DNA of 34,888 bases from Sphingobium sp. (GCA_022652485.1 JALCRK010000037.1:1-34888); one strand, 5' to 3'; counted from the first letter of the stretch, positions 8,184-17,250 are shown. Notes: generated from the sequence alone by a model not told the origin. Numbers and translations: made by a program.

Positions 8184-11100
8184 GCAGATTGCCGGTCTTC
8201 TGCCCTTGAAGGGGGCTCAGGCCCGCGCCTCCGCCCCGGATGCGCATGTCTGGCTTTCCGCGTCGGCGGGTACGGGCAAGACCCATGTGTTGACGGCGCG
8301 GGTGTTCCGCCTGCTGCTGGGAGGCGTCGATCCGGAGCATATCCTCTGCCTCACCTTCACCAAGGCGGGCGCGACGGAGATGGCGGAGCGTATCCACGCG
8401 CGCCTTGCCGCCTGGGTGCAGATGGATGGTCCGGCGCTCGCCGAAGACCTGAACGCGCTGGGCGAGGATATCACCCCCGAAATGCGCGCGCGCGCGCGCC
8501 AGCTCTTCGCCCGCGTGTTGGAGGCGACAGGCGGCGGATTGCGCATTCAGACGATCCACAGTTTTTCGCAGCAGCTCCTTGCCGCTTTTCCGCTGGAGGC
8601 GGGGCTGGTGCCGGGCTTCCGCGCGCTGGAGGACCGCGAGCAGCAGGAACTGGCCCGCCTCGCACTGGAAGAAATGGTCGTCGATGCCGAGGCGCGGGGG
8701 GATAACCCACTGATCGAGGCGCTCCATGCGCTGGCGTTGCGGCTGGGCGAGGCAGGGGCAGAGGCCTATCTTCGCCGCTGCGCCCGAGCGCACCCGGTTC
8801 TCGCGGGGCTGCCGGAGGATCTCCGGTCGTGGCTCTTTACCGCGCTGGAGCTGCCGACAGGAGACATCGAGGCGGAGATTGCCGACCGCTGTACCGACGA
8901 TATGTTCGATGTGGCCGCTCTTCGACGCCTTGCCAAAGCCAATGCGGACTGGGGTACGGAAAAGACCGGCCTCGTCTATGCCGACGCCATTGCGCGCTGG
9001 CTCGCAGCCGCTCCGCCGACCCGCGCGGAGATGCTCGGCGCGCTGGCGGATTGCTTTATCAAGAAGGATGGCGATCTTCGCGCGCCCACGAAGGGGCAGG
9101 AGAAGGCCGATCCGGATTACGCCGCGCTCGCCGTTCGCGTAGGCGAAGCGATTTCGGACATCCTCGCCCTGCGTACCCGCGCCGCTTATGCAGAAATTGC
9201 CGCGAGAGGCCTTGCCGCCGGCCGCGCTTATGCCCGCGCCTATGAAGCCGCCAAGCGCCGCAAGGGCGCGGTCGATTTCGACGACCTGATCGCACATGGT
9301 GCCGCGCTGCTGTCTGCCCCCGGCATCGCGGACTGGATCCGGTACAAGCTCGACGCCCGCATCGATCATATTCTTGTCGACGAGGCGCAGGATACCAACA
9401 GTCGGCAATGGGCCATCGTCGGCGCGCTGGTGGACGAATTTTTCTCCGGCGAGGGCGCGCGCGGCGCGGCGATGCGCACGCTGTTCACGGTGGGTGATTT
9501 CAAGCAGGCGATTTTCGGCTTTCAGGGCACCAGCCCGGAAGCCTTTCGCGAGGCGAATGCCTATTTCCATTCGCGCGCCCGCGCCGCGGAACATCCGTTT
9601 CACAATTTGTCGCTCGACGAGAGCTTTCGCTCCACCCCCGCCATCCTTGAGGTGGTGGATGGCTGCATCGCCCACCTTGGTGCCGAGGCGCTGGGGCTGG
9701 ATGCCCAGACGGTGCACCATGAGAGTCACAACCGCTATCCGGGGCGGGTGGCGCTGATGAAGCCGGTCGTGGCGGCCAAATCGGAGGGCGACGACAGCGA
9801 GGCGCAGGAGACCGAAGGGCAGGAAGACTGGCTCTCCGATCAGGACCGGCTGCTCGCCGAGCGCATCGCGCGCCAGATCAAGGGCTGGCTCGATGACGGC
9901 ATGATGCTGGCTTCGAAAGGGCGACCGGTCGCGCCCGGAGATATCATGATCCTGCTGCGGAAACGCGGTGATCTCGCCCGGCTTATCGTCGCGCGGCTGT
10001 ATGAGGCGGGTGTGCAGGTGGCGGGCGTGGACCGGCTGCGGTTGCAGGCGCCGCTCGCGGTGCAGGATCTGGTTGCCGCGCTGCGCTTTGCCGCCCAGCC
10101 GGAGGATGACCTGTCGCTCGCGGGGCTACTGGTTTCGCCGCTGTTCGGCTGGGCGCAGGATGAACTGTGGCAACGCGCCGTGCCGCGCAAGGGCAGCCTG
10201 TGGCGGCATCTGAGGGAAAGCGGGCTGACGCCGCCCTCCGACCTGTCTTGCTTGCAGGAGATACTGAACCGCGCGGACTATATTACGCCCTATCGGCTGC
10301 TGGAGCATATCCTCTCCGGGCCGATGCAGGGGCGCAGGCGGCTGCTCGTCCGCCTCGGCGCGCAGGCGCTCGACAGCATCGAGGAGCTTTTGAACGCCGC
10401 GCTGCGTTTCGAGCAGGAGGAGCAGCCCTCGCTCCAGCGGTTCCTCGACTGGTTCGACCGCGAGCAGGGCGACATCAAGCGCGAGAGCGAGTCCGGCGGC
10501 GATGCGGTGCGGATTTTGACCGTGCACGGCGCGAAGGGCTTGCAGGCGCCTATCGTGATTCTGGCGGACGCCTGCGTCGATCCGGCTGCGGGCAACCGGC
10601 AGGATCCGCTGGAAGTTCCGCTGGGCAGAGAGCAGTCGCTGCCCTTGGTGCCGCCGCGCAAGGCGGAGCGATGGGGCGCGCTTCAAGCCTCGGCAGAGGT
10701 ATCCGCGCTGCTGGACCGCGAAGAGCATTGGCGCCTGCTCTATGTGGCGATGACGCGCGCGGAGGAGCAGCTTTACGTCACCGGAGCGCTCGGCCCGCGT
10801 GCCAAGGGGGAGGTCGCGCCCATGAGCTGGTATGCCGCGATCGAGCGCGCGATGCTGGGCTTTGGGGCGGAATGGCAGCAGGACGCGGACTCGGGCGGGT
10901 TGCTGGAATGGAAGGGCCGCGAAGTGCTGAAGCCCCGTGCGAGTGGCGCGAGGACGGAAGAACGGGGGGCCATGCCCGCTTCGCTTCCCGATTGGGCAGC
11001 CAGGGCCGCGCCGCAGGAAGCGCGCCCCTCTCGCCCGCTCGCGCCCACCGCGCCGGGCGACGACATGCAGCCCTATCCGCCGCCCGGCCCCGCAATGGCG

Positions 11101-11607
11101 CAGGCCGCGGCGAGGGGGAAGCTGCTTCACAGCCTGTTCGAGCGCCTGCCCGATCTGGCGCACGCCGAACGGCGCGCGGCGGCGCTGCGCTGGCTTGAGC
11201 GGCAGGGCGGGGTGGCGGATGAGGCCGTGCGCCGGGCGCTTAGCGATCAGGCGCTCGCCATTATCGAAGATCCGGCGCTCGATGACCTGTTCGGCCCTGA
11301 GGCACTCGCCGAAGCGCCCATTGCCGCCGTGGTAGGGGAGGATGTCGTCAACGGGGTGATCGACCGGCTGGCGATCGGGGAGGGGCTTGTGCGGCTCGTC
11401 GATTTCAAGACCGGCCGCGCGCCGCAAACGGAGGATGACATCCCCATCCCGCATCTGCGGCAGATGGCGGCCTATGCGGCGGCGCTTGCCGTCATCTTCC
11501 CCGCGCACAGGATCGAGGCGATGCTGCTCTATACCGCCGAAGCGCGGCTGTTCCCGCTCGATCCGGCGTTGCTTGCACCCTACAAGCCCGGCTTTGTTGC
11601 CGCGTAA
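8176..11607 (+). CDS. addA: Double-strand break repair helicase AddA
   Basis: An 1143-aa UvrD-like superfamily 1 helicase with a C-terminal nuclease, the motor subunit of AddAB. It has Walker A SASAGTGKT (K35), Walker B LVDEAQDTN (D402, E403), GDFKQAIFGFQG, LDESFRSTPAIL, TVHGAKGLQAPIVIL and LLYVAMTRAEEQL in the expected helicase order. The nuclease motif is RLVDFKTGRAP (D1076, K1078) near the C-terminus. I place the start at ATG 8176, preceded by a strong gggagggg at 8163-8170; an upstream ATG at 8152 lies deeper in addB. The eight-base overlap with addB implies coupled synthesis of the two subunits. Confidence 0.96.
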   Translation: MARQIAGLLPLKGAQARASAPDAHVWLSASAGTGKTHVLTARVFRLLLGGVDPEHILCLTFTKAGATEMAERIHARLAAWVQMDGPALAEDLNALGEDITPEMRARARQLFARVLEATGGGLRIQTIHSFSQQLLAAFPLEAGLVPGFRALEDREQQELARLALEEMVVDAEARGDNPLIEALHALALRLGEAGAEAYLRRCARAHPVLAGLPEDLRSWLFTALELPTGDIEAEIADRCTDDMFDVAALRRLAKANADWGTEKTGLVYADAIARWLAAAPPTRAEMLGALADCFIKKDGDLRAPTKGQEKADPDYAALAVRVGEAISDILALRTRAAYAEIAARGLAAGRAYARAYEAAKRRKGAVDFDDLIAHGAALLSAPGIADWIRYKLDARIDHILVDEAQDTNSRQWAIVGALVDEFFSGEGARGAAMRTLFTVGDFKQAIFGFQGTSPEAFREANAYFHSRARAAEHPFHNLSLDESFRSTPAILEVVDGCIAHLGAEALGLDAQTVHHESHNRYPGRVALMKPVVAAKSEGDDSEAQETEGQEDWLSDQDRLLAERIARQIKGWLDDGMMLASKGRPVAPGDIMILLRKRGDLARLIVARLYEAGVQVAGVDRLRLQAPLAVQDLVAALRFAAQPEDDLSLAGLLVSPLFGWAQDELWQRAVPRKGSLWRHLRESGLTPPSDLSCLQEILNRADYITPYRLLEHILSGPMQGRRRLLVRLGAQALDSIEELLNAALRFEQEEQPSLQRFLDWFDREQGDIKRESESGGDAVRILTVHGAKGLQAPIVILADACVDPAAGNRQDPLEVPLGREQSLPLVPPRKAERWGALQASAEVSALLDREEHWRLLYVAMTRAEEQLYVTGALGPRAKGEVAPMSWYAAIERAMLGFGAEWQQDADSGGLLEWKGREVLKPRASGARTEERGAMPASLPDWAARAAPQEARPSRPLAPTAPGDDMQPYPPPGPAMAQAAARGKLLHSLFERLPDLAHAERRAAALRWLERQGGVADEAVRRALSDQALAIIEDPALDDLFGPEALAEAPIAAVVGEDVVNGVIDRLAIGEGLVRLVDFKTGRAPQTEDDIPIPHLRQMAAYAAALAVIFPAHRIEAMLLYTAEARLFPLDPALLAPYKPGFVAA

Positions 11608-11629
11608 CAATGCTATGCGCGATGAAGCG

Positions 11630-11658
11630 TTGAGAAGCGCTCCGCACCTCCCTACATA
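11630..11658 (+). promoter_or_regulatory. Promoter for trxA
   Basis: TTGAGA (11630-11635) and TACATA (11653-11658) are separated by exactly 17 bases, which is a good housekeeping promoter. A start site near 11665 would leave a leader of about 17 bases carrying the AAAAGGAG ribosome binding site at 11667-11674. It probably lets trxA be expressed independently of, and more strongly than, addBA. Confidence 0.65.
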
Positions 11659-11681
11659 TCGATCCTGAAAAGGAGATTCTC

Positions 11682-12002
11682 ATGGCAACCAAGGCTATCA
11701 GCGACAGCAGTTTTCAAAGCGACGTGATCGGTTCCGATGTGCCGGTGCTGGTCGATTTCTGGGCGGAATGGTGCGGCCCCTGCAAGATGATCGGCCCGGC
11801 GCTGGAAGAGATCGCCGATGAACTCGCCGGCAAGGTGGTGATCGCCAAGCACAATATCGACGATTTTCCCGAAATGCCCGGCAAGCTCGGTGTGCGCGGC
11901 ATCCCGACCATGATCCTGTTCAAGGGCGGCGAAGCGGTGGCGACCAAGGTCGGCGCGGCGCCGAAGAGCCAGCTCAAGGCGTGGCTGGAGCAGCAGCTTT
12001 AA
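11682..12002 (+). CDS. trxA: Thioredoxin
   Basis: A cytosolic dithiol-disulfide oxidoreductase of 106 aa that reduces protein disulfides, including those of ribonucleotide reductase. The active-site motif WCGPCK is at residues 30-35 (C31 and C34), in the usual [10 protein letters not shown] context. The cis-proline motif is in [10 protein letters not shown]. An AAGGAG ribosome binding site lies 7 bases before the ATG. Its position after addA recurs in alphaproteobacteria. Length and sequence match the classical TrxA, with no extra domains or signal peptide. Confidence 0.98.
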   Translation: MATKAISDSSFQSDVIGSDVPVLVDFWAEWCGPCKMIGPALEEIADELAGKVVIAKHNIDDFPEMPGKLGVRGIPTMILFKGGEAVATKVGAAPKSQLKAWLEQQL

Positions 12003-12030
12003 TTTGATGTGATCCCCTCACAGGGATGCT

Positions 12031-12109
12031 CGGCACCGGCCCGCTCCCCCTCCCAACCTCCCGATATGGTATCCTATGGGAGGTTGGGAGGGGGAGCGGG
12101 CCGGTGCCG
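12031..12109. repeat. Long perfect palindrome, copy 1 (32-bp arms, 15-base loop)
   Basis: Arms at 12031-12062 and 12078-12109 are exact reverse complements and close on the 15-base loop gatatggtatcctat. Copy 2 at 13788-13868 has the same loop in the same orientation. The two copies differ at five arm positions, all transitions, and each change is matched in the partner arm. The element sits between the convergent ends of trxA and truA, where it could act as a terminator: ttt follows the right arm at 12110-12112. No target-site duplication is evident. Confidence 0.9.
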
Positions 12110-12128
12110 TTTCTTCGCGTGAGCGAAG

Positions 12129-12866
12129 CTAATATCTCGCTTCCACAAAATAGAGGCCATCCGGCGGCGCGTTGAGACCCAGCGCGCTGCGGTCTTTTGC
12201 GGCGAGTGCCGCTGCCATGTCGTCCGGCGTCCATGTCCCCATGCCGACCAGCGCGAGGCAGCCGACCATCGAGCGCACCTGATGATGCAGGAAGCTGCGC
12301 GCCTTGGCATGAACCTCGATGCGCTCCCCCGCTCGCACCACTTCCAGCCGACTGAGTGTTTTCACCGGACTGTCGGATTGGCAGTGGGCCGAGCGGAAAG
12401 TGGTGAAGTCGTGGCGACCGATGAGGTGCGCGGCGGCCTCGGCCATCGCGGCGTCATCGAGCGGCTGCGGAATTTGCCACACCAGCCCCTTCTCGAACGT
12501 CAGCGGCGCGCGGCGGTTCAATATGCGATAGACATAGGCGCGGCCCACGCAGGAAAAGCGGGCGTGCCAGTCGTCCGCTTGCGTTTCGCACGCGAGGATC
12601 GCTATCGGATCAGGCCGGAGATGCGCATTGAGCGCCTCCATCAGACGGAAGGGCGCGATGTCTTTCGCAATGTCCGCATGGGCGCGCATCGCGAGGCCGT
12701 GGACGCCCGCATCCGTCCGACCCGCGCAATGCACCACCGCCGATTCGCCGGTAATCCGCTCCAGCGCCTCCTCGATCGCCTGCTGCACGGTGGGGCCGTG
12801 CGCCTGCCGCTGCCAGCCCATGAACGGGCGGCCATCAAACTCCACCGTGAAGGCGAAGCGGGTCAT
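12129..12866 (-). CDS. truA: tRNA pseudouridine(38-40) synthase
   Basis: A 245-aa enzyme that converts uridines 38, 39 and 40 in the anticodon arm of many tRNAs to pseudouridine. The catalytic motif GRTDAGVH is at residues 49-56, with D52 as the nucleophile. The N-terminal [12 protein letters not shown] and the later [17 protein letters not shown] and [11 protein letters not shown] segments follow family order. The ATG at 12864-12866 overlaps the fmt stop in an ATGA arrangement, so fmt and truA form a minus-strand two-gene operon. It faces trxA across palindrome copy 1. Confidence 0.97.
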   Translation of the reverse strand: MTRFAFTVEFDGRPFMGWQRQAHGPTVQQAIEEALERITGESAVVHCAGRTDAGVHGLAMRAHADIAKDIAPFRLMEALNAHLRPDPIAILACETQADDWHARFSCVGRAYVYRILNRRAPLTFEKGLVWQIPQPLDDAAMAEAAAHLIGRHDFTTFRSAHCQSDSPVKTLSRLEVVRAGERIEVHAKARSFLHHQVRSMVGCLALVGMGTWTPDDMAAALAAKDRSALGLNAPPDGLYFVEARY

Positions 12867-13768
12867 GCGAGCCTGGTGCCTGCCGGGATCGGATAGCCGC
12901 GCAGCAGCTCATCGACGCGCATCGCGCCCTTGCCTGCGCGCTGGATAAGGATGGGGCGCAAGGCATCCGCGCCGCAGCCGATCGTCAGGCGGTCGTCCAG
13001 AATGACGCCCGGTTCGCCCGGTTGCGCGACGATTTCCGCCGCCAGCAGCTTGAACCGCTCCCCGCCGATCAGGAAGAACGCGCCCGGTGCCGGATGGAAC
13101 GCGCGGACCTGCCGCTCCGCCTGCGCCGCGCCGCCCGAAAAATCGAGCCGCGCCTCGTCCTTGATGATCTTGGCGGCGTAGGTGATGCCCTCGGCGGATT
13201 GTGGCACGGGCGGATAGGCGGGGAGGTCGGCCAGCACTTCTACAATCAGCCGCGCACCCTTTTCGGCCAGCTCGTCTGTCAGATCACCCGCCGTCTTGCC
13301 GTCAATCGCCGTGCGGGCGGTGGCGCGGACCGGGCCGGTATCCAGCCCTGCCTCCATCTGCATCACCTGTACCCCGGTTTCCGCGTCACCCGCCAATATC
13401 GCGCGCTGGATCGGCGCAGCTCCGCGCCAGCGCGGCAACAGCGATCCGTGAAGATTGAGGCAGCCATGTTGGGGCGCATCGAGCACTGCCTGCGGCAGGA
13501 TCAGGCCATAGGCCGCGACGACTGCCACATCGGCATTGAGCGCGGCCAAGGCCGCTTGCTCCTCCGCGCCTTTGAGCGATACCGGCGTGCGCACGGCCAG
13601 CCCCAGCGCCTCCGCTCGCGCGTGGACAGGGGAGGGGCGCAACGCCTTGCCGCGCCCGGCCGGGCGGGGCGGCTGGCTATAGACCGCGACGATTTCATGC
13701 CCCGCGCCATGCAATGCCTCCAGCGCCGGAACCGCGAAATCGGGCGTGCCCATGTAAATGATCTTCAT
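12863..13768 (-). CDS. fmt: Methionyl-tRNA formyltransferase
   Basis: The enzyme transfers a formyl group from 10-formyl-tetrahydrofolate to initiator Met-tRNA. The protein is 301 aa. Catalytic residues are visible as N105 and H107 in [18 protein letters not shown] and D143 in GLDTGPV, in the same spacing as in the E. coli enzyme. The C-terminal half carries the smaller tRNA-binding domain. A GAGAA ribosome binding site precedes the ATG at 13766-13768. Fmt often pairs directly with def; here def is about 850 bases away on the other strand with recR between. Palindrome copy 2 begins only 20 bases upstream of the start. Confidence 0.97.
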   Translation of the reverse strand: MKIIYMGTPDFAVPALEALHGAGHEIVAVYSQPPRPAGRGKALRPSPVHARAEALGLAVRTPVSLKGAEEQAALAALNADVAVVAAYGLILPQAVLDAPQHGCLNLHGSLLPRWRGAAPIQRAILAGDAETGVQVMQMEAGLDTGPVRATARTAIDGKTAGDLTDELAEKGARLIVEVLADLPAYPPVPQSAEGITYAAKIIKDEARLDFSGGAAQAERQVRAFHPAPGAFFLIGGERFKLLAAEIVAQPGEPGVILDDRLTIGCGADALRPILIQRAGKGAMRVDELLRGYPIPAGTRLA

Positions 13769-13787
13769 GATGTTCTCTTTGTTTTGA

Positions 13788-13868
13788 TCGGTGCCAGCCC
13801 ACTCCCCCTCCCAGCCTCCCGATATGGTATCCTATGGGAGGCTGGGAGGGGGAGTGGGCTGGCACCGA
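13788..13868. repeat. Long perfect palindrome, copy 2 (33-bp arms, 15-base loop)
   Basis: Arms at 13788-13820 and 13836-13868 pair perfectly around the loop gatatggtatcctat, identical to that of copy 1. It lies in the divergent gap between fmt and recR, 20 bases from the fmt start and 66 bases before the recR start. It is therefore in the 5' leader or promoter region of one or both genes. Together with copy 1 it brackets truA-fmt in direct orientation. Confidence 0.9.
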
Positions 13869-13934
13869 CTATCTCATCAAGACTCCTCTCAAGCCCTTGT
13901 GCTTGAGGGATGCAAGCCCTTATGTGCTGACCAT

Positions 13935-14531
13935 ATGGCATCGCCGGAAATAGAAGCCCTCACACAAGCCTTGTCGCGCCTGCCCGGCCTCGGGCCGCGC
14001 TCTGCCCGGCGTGCGGTGCTGTATCTGCTCAAGAAGCGGGAAAGCGCGCTCGGCCCGCTGCTCCATGCGCTGGAGCGCGTCAACGAGCGGCTCTCGACCT
14101 GCTCCACCTGTGGCAATGTCGATACGGTGAACCCGTGCGGCATCTGCACCGACCCCCGCCGCGATGCCCGGGCGCTCTGCGTGGTGGAAGACGTGCCGGA
14201 TCTGTGGGCGCTCGATAAATCGCGGCTGTTTCCGGGGCGCTTCCATGTGCTCGGCGGGCGCTTGTCCGCGCTGGATGGCGTGCGACCGGAGGATCTGGGG
14301 ATCGACAGCCTTGTCGCACGCATCTCGGCGGGAGGCATTGACGAGGTGGTGCTCGCGATGAACGCCACCCTCGAAGGGCAAACCACCGCCCACTACATCG
14401 CCGAGCGGCTGGAAGGCCTTCCCATCCGTCTGACCCAGCTTGCGCATGGCCTGCCTGTCGGCGGAGAGCTGGATTATCTCGACGAAGGCACGCTGGCGCA
14501 GGCGCTGCGCGCGCGGCGTCCGATTGGCTGA
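13935..14531 (+). CDS. recR: Recombination mediator protein RecR
   Basis: RecR works with RecF and RecO to load RecA on SSB-coated gapped DNA. With the ATG at 13935 it is 198 aa, the normal length. An N-terminal helix-hairpin-helix ([16 protein letters not shown]) is followed by a four-cysteine zinc finger (C56, C59, C68, C71) and a Toprim domain that starts at [12 protein letters not shown] with E85. The frame is open further upstream to 13791, but that extension runs through palindrome copy 2 and has no RecR sequence, so I reject it. No dnaX or YbaB/EbfC gene lies next to it, unlike in many bacteria. Confidence 0.95.
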   Translation: MASPEIEALTQALSRLPGLGPRSARRAVLYLLKKRESALGPLLHALERVNERLSTCSTCGNVDTVNPCGICTDPRRDARALCVVEDVPDLWALDKSRLFPGRFHVLGGRLSALDGVRPEDLGIDSLVARISAGGIDEVVLAMNATLEGQTTAHYIAERLEGLPIRLTQLAHGLPVGGELDYLDEGTLAQALRARRPIG

Positions 14532-14583
14532 CGGGTTCGGTGAGAAGAGGCCGGTGCGGCCATCAAAGTCAGTTCCGATCCCC

Positions 14584-14612
14584 TTGATAATCTCAGTTTG
14601 TTCCCATATTTG
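14584..14612 (+). promoter_or_regulatory. Possible promoter for def
   Basis: TTGATA (14584-14589) and TATTTG (14607-14612) are 17 bases apart. The -10 box is weak. The expected start site falls at or next to the def ATG (14620), which would give a leaderless or very short-leader mRNA. A gagag lies just before the ATG, so a longer transcript from recR is also possible. Confidence 0.3.
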
Positions 14613-14619
14613 AGAGCAT

Positions 14620-15150
14620 ATGGCCATCCTACCCATCATCGAAGCGCCCGATCCGGTTCTCCGCACCATCTCGACTCCGGTGGAGGAAATTGACGACGAT
14701 CTGCAGCAGCTGATCGACGACATGTTCGAGACGATGTACGCCGCGCCGGGCATCGGCCTCGCCGCCATTCAGGTCGGCGTGCCGAAGCGCCTGCTCGTGA
14801 TGGACCTGCAGGAGCCCGAATCGGACGAGGAAGACGCGCCGCCGGTCCGCAACCCGCGCGTGTTCATCAACCCACAGATACTGGAAGGGTCGGACCAGCT
14901 CTCGGTCTACAATGAAGGCTGCCTCTCGGTGCCCGATCAGTTCGCCGAGGTGGAGCGCCCGGCGACGGTGCGGGTGAGCTGGCTCGATCGCGAGGGCCGC
15001 ATCCACGAGCAGACGCTGGATGGCTTGCTCGCCACCTGCCTTCAGCACGAGATGGATCATCTGAACGGCGTGCTGTTCATCGACCACCTCTCGCGCCTGA
15101 AGCGCGACATGCTGATGAAGAAGCTGGAGAAAGCCCGCCGCGCGGCGTGA
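14620..15150 (+). CDS. def: Peptide deformylase
   Basis: A 176-aa metalloenzyme that removes the formyl group from the N-terminal methionine of new proteins, completing the cycle opened by Fmt. All three motifs are present: [10 protein letters not shown] (residues 44-53), EGCLS (99-103, metal ligand C101) and HEMDH (143-147, ligands H143 and H147, catalytic E144). The short acidic insert [10 protein letters not shown] lies between motifs 1 and 2. The gene follows recR by 88 bases in the same direction. Confidence 0.98.
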   Translation: MAILPIIEAPDPVLRTISTPVEEIDDDLQQLIDDMFETMYAAPGIGLAAIQVGVPKRLLVMDLQEPESDEEDAPPVRNPRVFINPQILEGSDQLSVYNEGCLSVPDQFAEVERPATVRVSWLDREGRIHEQTLDGLLATCLQHEMDHLNGVLFIDHLSRLKRDMLMKKLEKARRAA

Positions 15151-15393
15151 GGCGTATGTTCCGTTTTCGTTCTTTTTAAATTGCCTTCCTGTTGGATTTG
15201 CGTATCCTGTCGATGCGCCGCCGATTCGGCGTGGTTTTCAGGGAGATGCGATGGATTAATCGGCGCTCATTAGAGCATTTGGGGAAGACAATTCCGGGTT
15301 GTAATAATTTGACGCGTATTCAGCACCAGTAACTGCCTGCTGTCTCTGGTCTCGCATTCTCTCGGCAGAAGATTTGAACCAAACGTCTAGCAT
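15151..15393. other. AT-richer intergenic stretch after def
   Basis: No convincing ORF is seen on either strand. A short hairpin (cgccg/cggcg, 15219-15231) followed by tggtttt could be a weak def terminator. Base composition drops compared with the flanking genes, and continues low into the small ORF at 15424. It may be the remnant of an inserted or exchanged segment. Nothing else was recognised. Confidence 0.5.
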
Positions 15394-15418
15394 CTCCTTT
15401 CTTAGCAAAGAAAGGAGG
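15394..15418 (+). promoter_or_regulatory. Hairpin that sequesters the ribosome binding site of the 55-aa ORF
   Basis: ctcctttctt (15394-15403) and aagaaaggag (15408-15417) pair perfectly over 10 bp around the loop agca. The 3' arm contains most of the ideal Shine-Dalgarno AAGGAGG of the ORF that starts at 15424. In mRNA this stem would hide the ribosome binding site. This is the arrangement of a translational switch such as an RNA thermometer, or the target of a protein or small RNA. No T-run follows, so it is not a typical terminator. Confidence 0.6.
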
Positions 15419-15423
15419 GCGTC

Positions 15424-15591
15424 ATGCCCCTAGAGTCCAAAAAGTATAGTAGTATCTATATTCACAGAGATGAGCAGTTACGTTGGCGTTGGTATTTATA
15501 TGCGCCAACTGGTGTTTGTTTCGTGTCTCAGCAGAGCTATGCGACCACAGAGGAAGCAGTGTTAGCTATGCAAGAATATGATGCTGAGTGA
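15424..15591 (+). CDS. Small protein, 55 aa, possibly DUF1508/YegP-like
   Basis: ATG at 15424, TGA at 15589-15591, with a near-perfect AGGAGG five bases upstream of the start. The product starts MPLESKKYSSIYIHRDEQ, continues RWRWYLYAPTGVCFVSQQ and ends with YATTEEAVLAMQEYDAE. The middle pattern (aromatic-rich strand, turn, strand, then a helix starting TTEEA) resembles one repeat of the DUF1508/YegP fold, but this is a reading by eye. Codon use is unlike the neighbours, with several TTA, AGT and CTA codons, and GC is clearly lower. It may have been acquired. Function unknown. rmuC follows 55 bases downstream. Confidence 0.65.
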   Translation: MPLESKKYSSIYIHRDEQLRWRWYLYAPTGVCFVSQQSYATTEEAVLAMQEYDAE

Positions 15592-15603
15592 ATAGAAGGG
15601 TGA

Positions 15604-15623
15604 GGGGGCGCTTGCGTTCCCCC
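15604..15623 (+). terminator. Weak GC hairpin between the small ORF and rmuC
   Basis: ggggg (15604-15608) pairs with ccccc (15619-15623), with an inner cg/cg pair. No T-run follows. It could end the small-ORF transcript, but the evidence is weak. Confidence 0.25.
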
Positions 15624-15646
15624 GCCAATCTTAGTGGGCAACGTAT

Positions 15647-17065
15647 ATGATACTGAACGAGATTCTTGTTTCGGCTATTTTGTTTCCGTTGGGCCTCGCA
15701 TTGGGCTGGTTTTTCGGTGCCCGTCCTGTGACGGAGCTGAGGCGGCGGGAGCGCGAGGCGGCGGATGCGCTCGTGCGCGCCGAGGAACAGCGCAACGCGG
15801 CCCTGCGGGATATCGCCGAGGAACAACGCCGCGCCGGGGAAGTGCGCGCGGAGCTTTCCCTGCTGCGCGAGGATCGGGACGCGGCCCGCACGCGCCTTGC
15901 CGCGCTGGAGGCGGAATCTCAAGCGCGTGAGCAGGGCTTCGAGGCGCAGTTGCGCGCGCTTACGGAAGCGAAGGAGCAGCTTTCCGCCCAGTTCAGCGAG
16001 ATTGGCGGCAAGTTGCTGGGCGAGGCGCAGCGCGCGTTTCTGGAGCGCGCGGACCAGCGCCTGTCGCAGCAGCATGAGCGCAGCGAGGCGCAGTTGAAGG
16101 CGCTGCTCCATCCCGTTGGTGAGCAGATCAAGAGCTATGACACGCGCATCGGCGAGATCGAGCGCGCCCGTACCGAGGCCTATGGCGAGCTGAAAGGCCT
16201 GATGGATTCGATGCGTGTCGGGCAGGAGCGGGTGCAGGCGGAGGCGCAGCGCCTCGTCACTTCGCTCCGCGCTGGCCCCAAGACGCGCGGCCGCTGGGGG
16301 GAGCAACAGCTTCGCAACGTCCTCGAAATGGCGGGCATGTCCGAACATGCCGATTTCCAAACCGAGGTGAGCGTTGAGAGCGCGGATGGGCGTCTGCGGC
16401 CGGACGTGATCGTGCGGATGCCGGGCGGGCGCAGCCTCGTGATCGACGCCAAGGTGTCATTGAACGCCTATCAGGAGGCGTTCGAGGCGGAGAATGATAC
16501 GGCGCGGGCCGAATGCCTTTCACGCCATGTCGCGGCCATGCGTGGGCATGTCGATGCGCTGGGGCGCAAGGATTATCAGGCGCAATTCGAGGACACGCCC
16601 GATTATGTCATCATGTTCGTGCCGGGCGAGCATTTTCTCGCCGCCGCGCTCGATCATGAGCCGGGGCTGTGGGAATATGCTCATGGCAAGCGCGTGCTGC
16701 TGGCGACGCCGACCAACCTGATCGCGATCGCGCGTACAGTCGCGGCGGTGTGGCGGCAGGAGAAGATGGCCGAGGAAGCGAAACAGATCGGTCATCTCGG
16801 CAAGGAGATCTATGAGCGACTCGCCGTCGCGGCCTCGGGCTTGCGGAAAATGGGGCGCAGCCTCAACAGCGCGGTGGCGGATTACAACAAGTTCACCTCC
16901 AGCTTCGAGAGCCGTGTGCTGGTGACGGGCCGCAAGCTGCGCGACCTGAATATCGAGACCGGCGGACGCGAGCTGGAGGAGCTGGAGCAGATCGAGACGT
17001 TGGCGCGCGATCCCGCCGCGCCGGAGGCGCTGCCCAGCCCGGATACCGAGGCCGCACGCGCCTAG
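15647..17065 (+). CDS. rmuC: DNA recombination protein RmuC homologue
   Basis: A 472-aa protein of the RmuC family, linked in E. coli to limiting recombination between inverted repeats; the biochemical activity is not settled. An N-terminal membrane segment (about residues 4-24) is followed by a long charged coiled coil (about 28-200). The RmuC core comes next, with [41 protein letters not shown] and [24 protein letters not shown]. That core has a restriction-endonuclease-like fold, and the D and K of VIDAKVS suit a nuclease centre. The ATG at 15647 has a poor ribosome binding site. The last 30 residues are a low-complexity Glu/Ala/Pro tail. Confidence 0.94.
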   Translation: MILNEILVSAILFPLGLALGWFFGARPVTELRRREREAADALVRAEEQRNAALRDIAEEQRRAGEVRAELSLLREDRDAARTRLAALEAESQAREQGFEAQLRALTEAKEQLSAQFSEIGGKLLGEAQRAFLERADQRLSQQHERSEAQLKALLHPVGEQIKSYDTRIGEIERARTEAYGELKGLMDSMRVGQERVQAEAQRLVTSLRAGPKTRGRWGEQQLRNVLEMAGMSEHADFQTEVSVESADGRLRPDVIVRMPGGRSLVIDAKVSLNAYQEAFEAENDTARAECLSRHVAAMRGHVDALGRKDYQAQFEDTPDYVIMFVPGEHFLAAALDHEPGLWEYAHGKRVLLATPTNLIAIARTVAAVWRQEKMAEEAKQIGHLGKEIYERLAVAASGLRKMGRSLNSAVADYNKFTSSFESRVLVTGRKLRDLNIETGGRELEELEQIETLARDPAAPEALPSPDTEAARA

Positions 17066-17108
17066 CGCGCGTGGCGAGAATCTATATCCGAGGGGTTTCA
17101 GGAAATCT

Positions 17109-17185
17109 TGGTCGGGACGAGAGGATTCGAACCTCCGACCCCCACACCCCCAGTGTGATGCGCTACCAGGCTGCGCTACGTCCCG
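17109..17185 (-). tRNA. tRNA-Pro, anticodon GGG
   Basis: On the minus strand the acceptor arms cgggacg and cgtcccg pair over 7 bp, with discriminator A and an encoded CCA. The D arm (GCGCAGCCTGGTAGCGC), the anticodon arm (tcaca/tgtgg around ctggggg, giving GGG at 34-36) and the T arm (ggagg-ttcgaat-cctct) are all well formed. The gene is 77 bases including CCA. It reads proline CCC/CCU codons, which are frequent in a GC-rich genome. It lies opposite to rmuC and yajC, between them. Confidence 0.95.
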
Positions 17186-17220
17186 ACCGAGGGGGCGCGT
17201 TTAGGGCGAAAGCCGCGCGG

Positions 17221-17250
17221 TTGCAAGCCCTCTTGCCGGTTGCGTACATA
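17221..17250 (+). promoter_or_regulatory. Candidate promoter for yajC-secD-secF
   Basis: TTGCAA (17221-17226) and TACATA (17245-17250) are 18 bases apart. An alternative pair in the same place is TTGCCG (17233-17238) with TATCTG (17255-17260), 16 bases apart. Either would give a leader of about 70-80 bases before yajC. It lies just outside the 5' end of the oppositely oriented tRNA-Pro gene, whose own promoter must occupy the same space. Confidence 0.4.

Noticed and set aside
8086..11610. Minus-strand open frames opposite addA and the addB end
   Set aside because: The sense strand encodes unmistakable AddA motifs; the antisense frames have none.
12031..13868. Composite transposon carrying truA-fmt
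   Set aside because: No transposase, no target duplications, and the genes between are ordinary housekeeping genes; only the palindromes are unusual.
13791..13934. N-terminal extension of recR
   Set aside because: It would translate palindrome copy 2 and has no RecR similarity; the ATG at 13935 gives the normal 198 aa.
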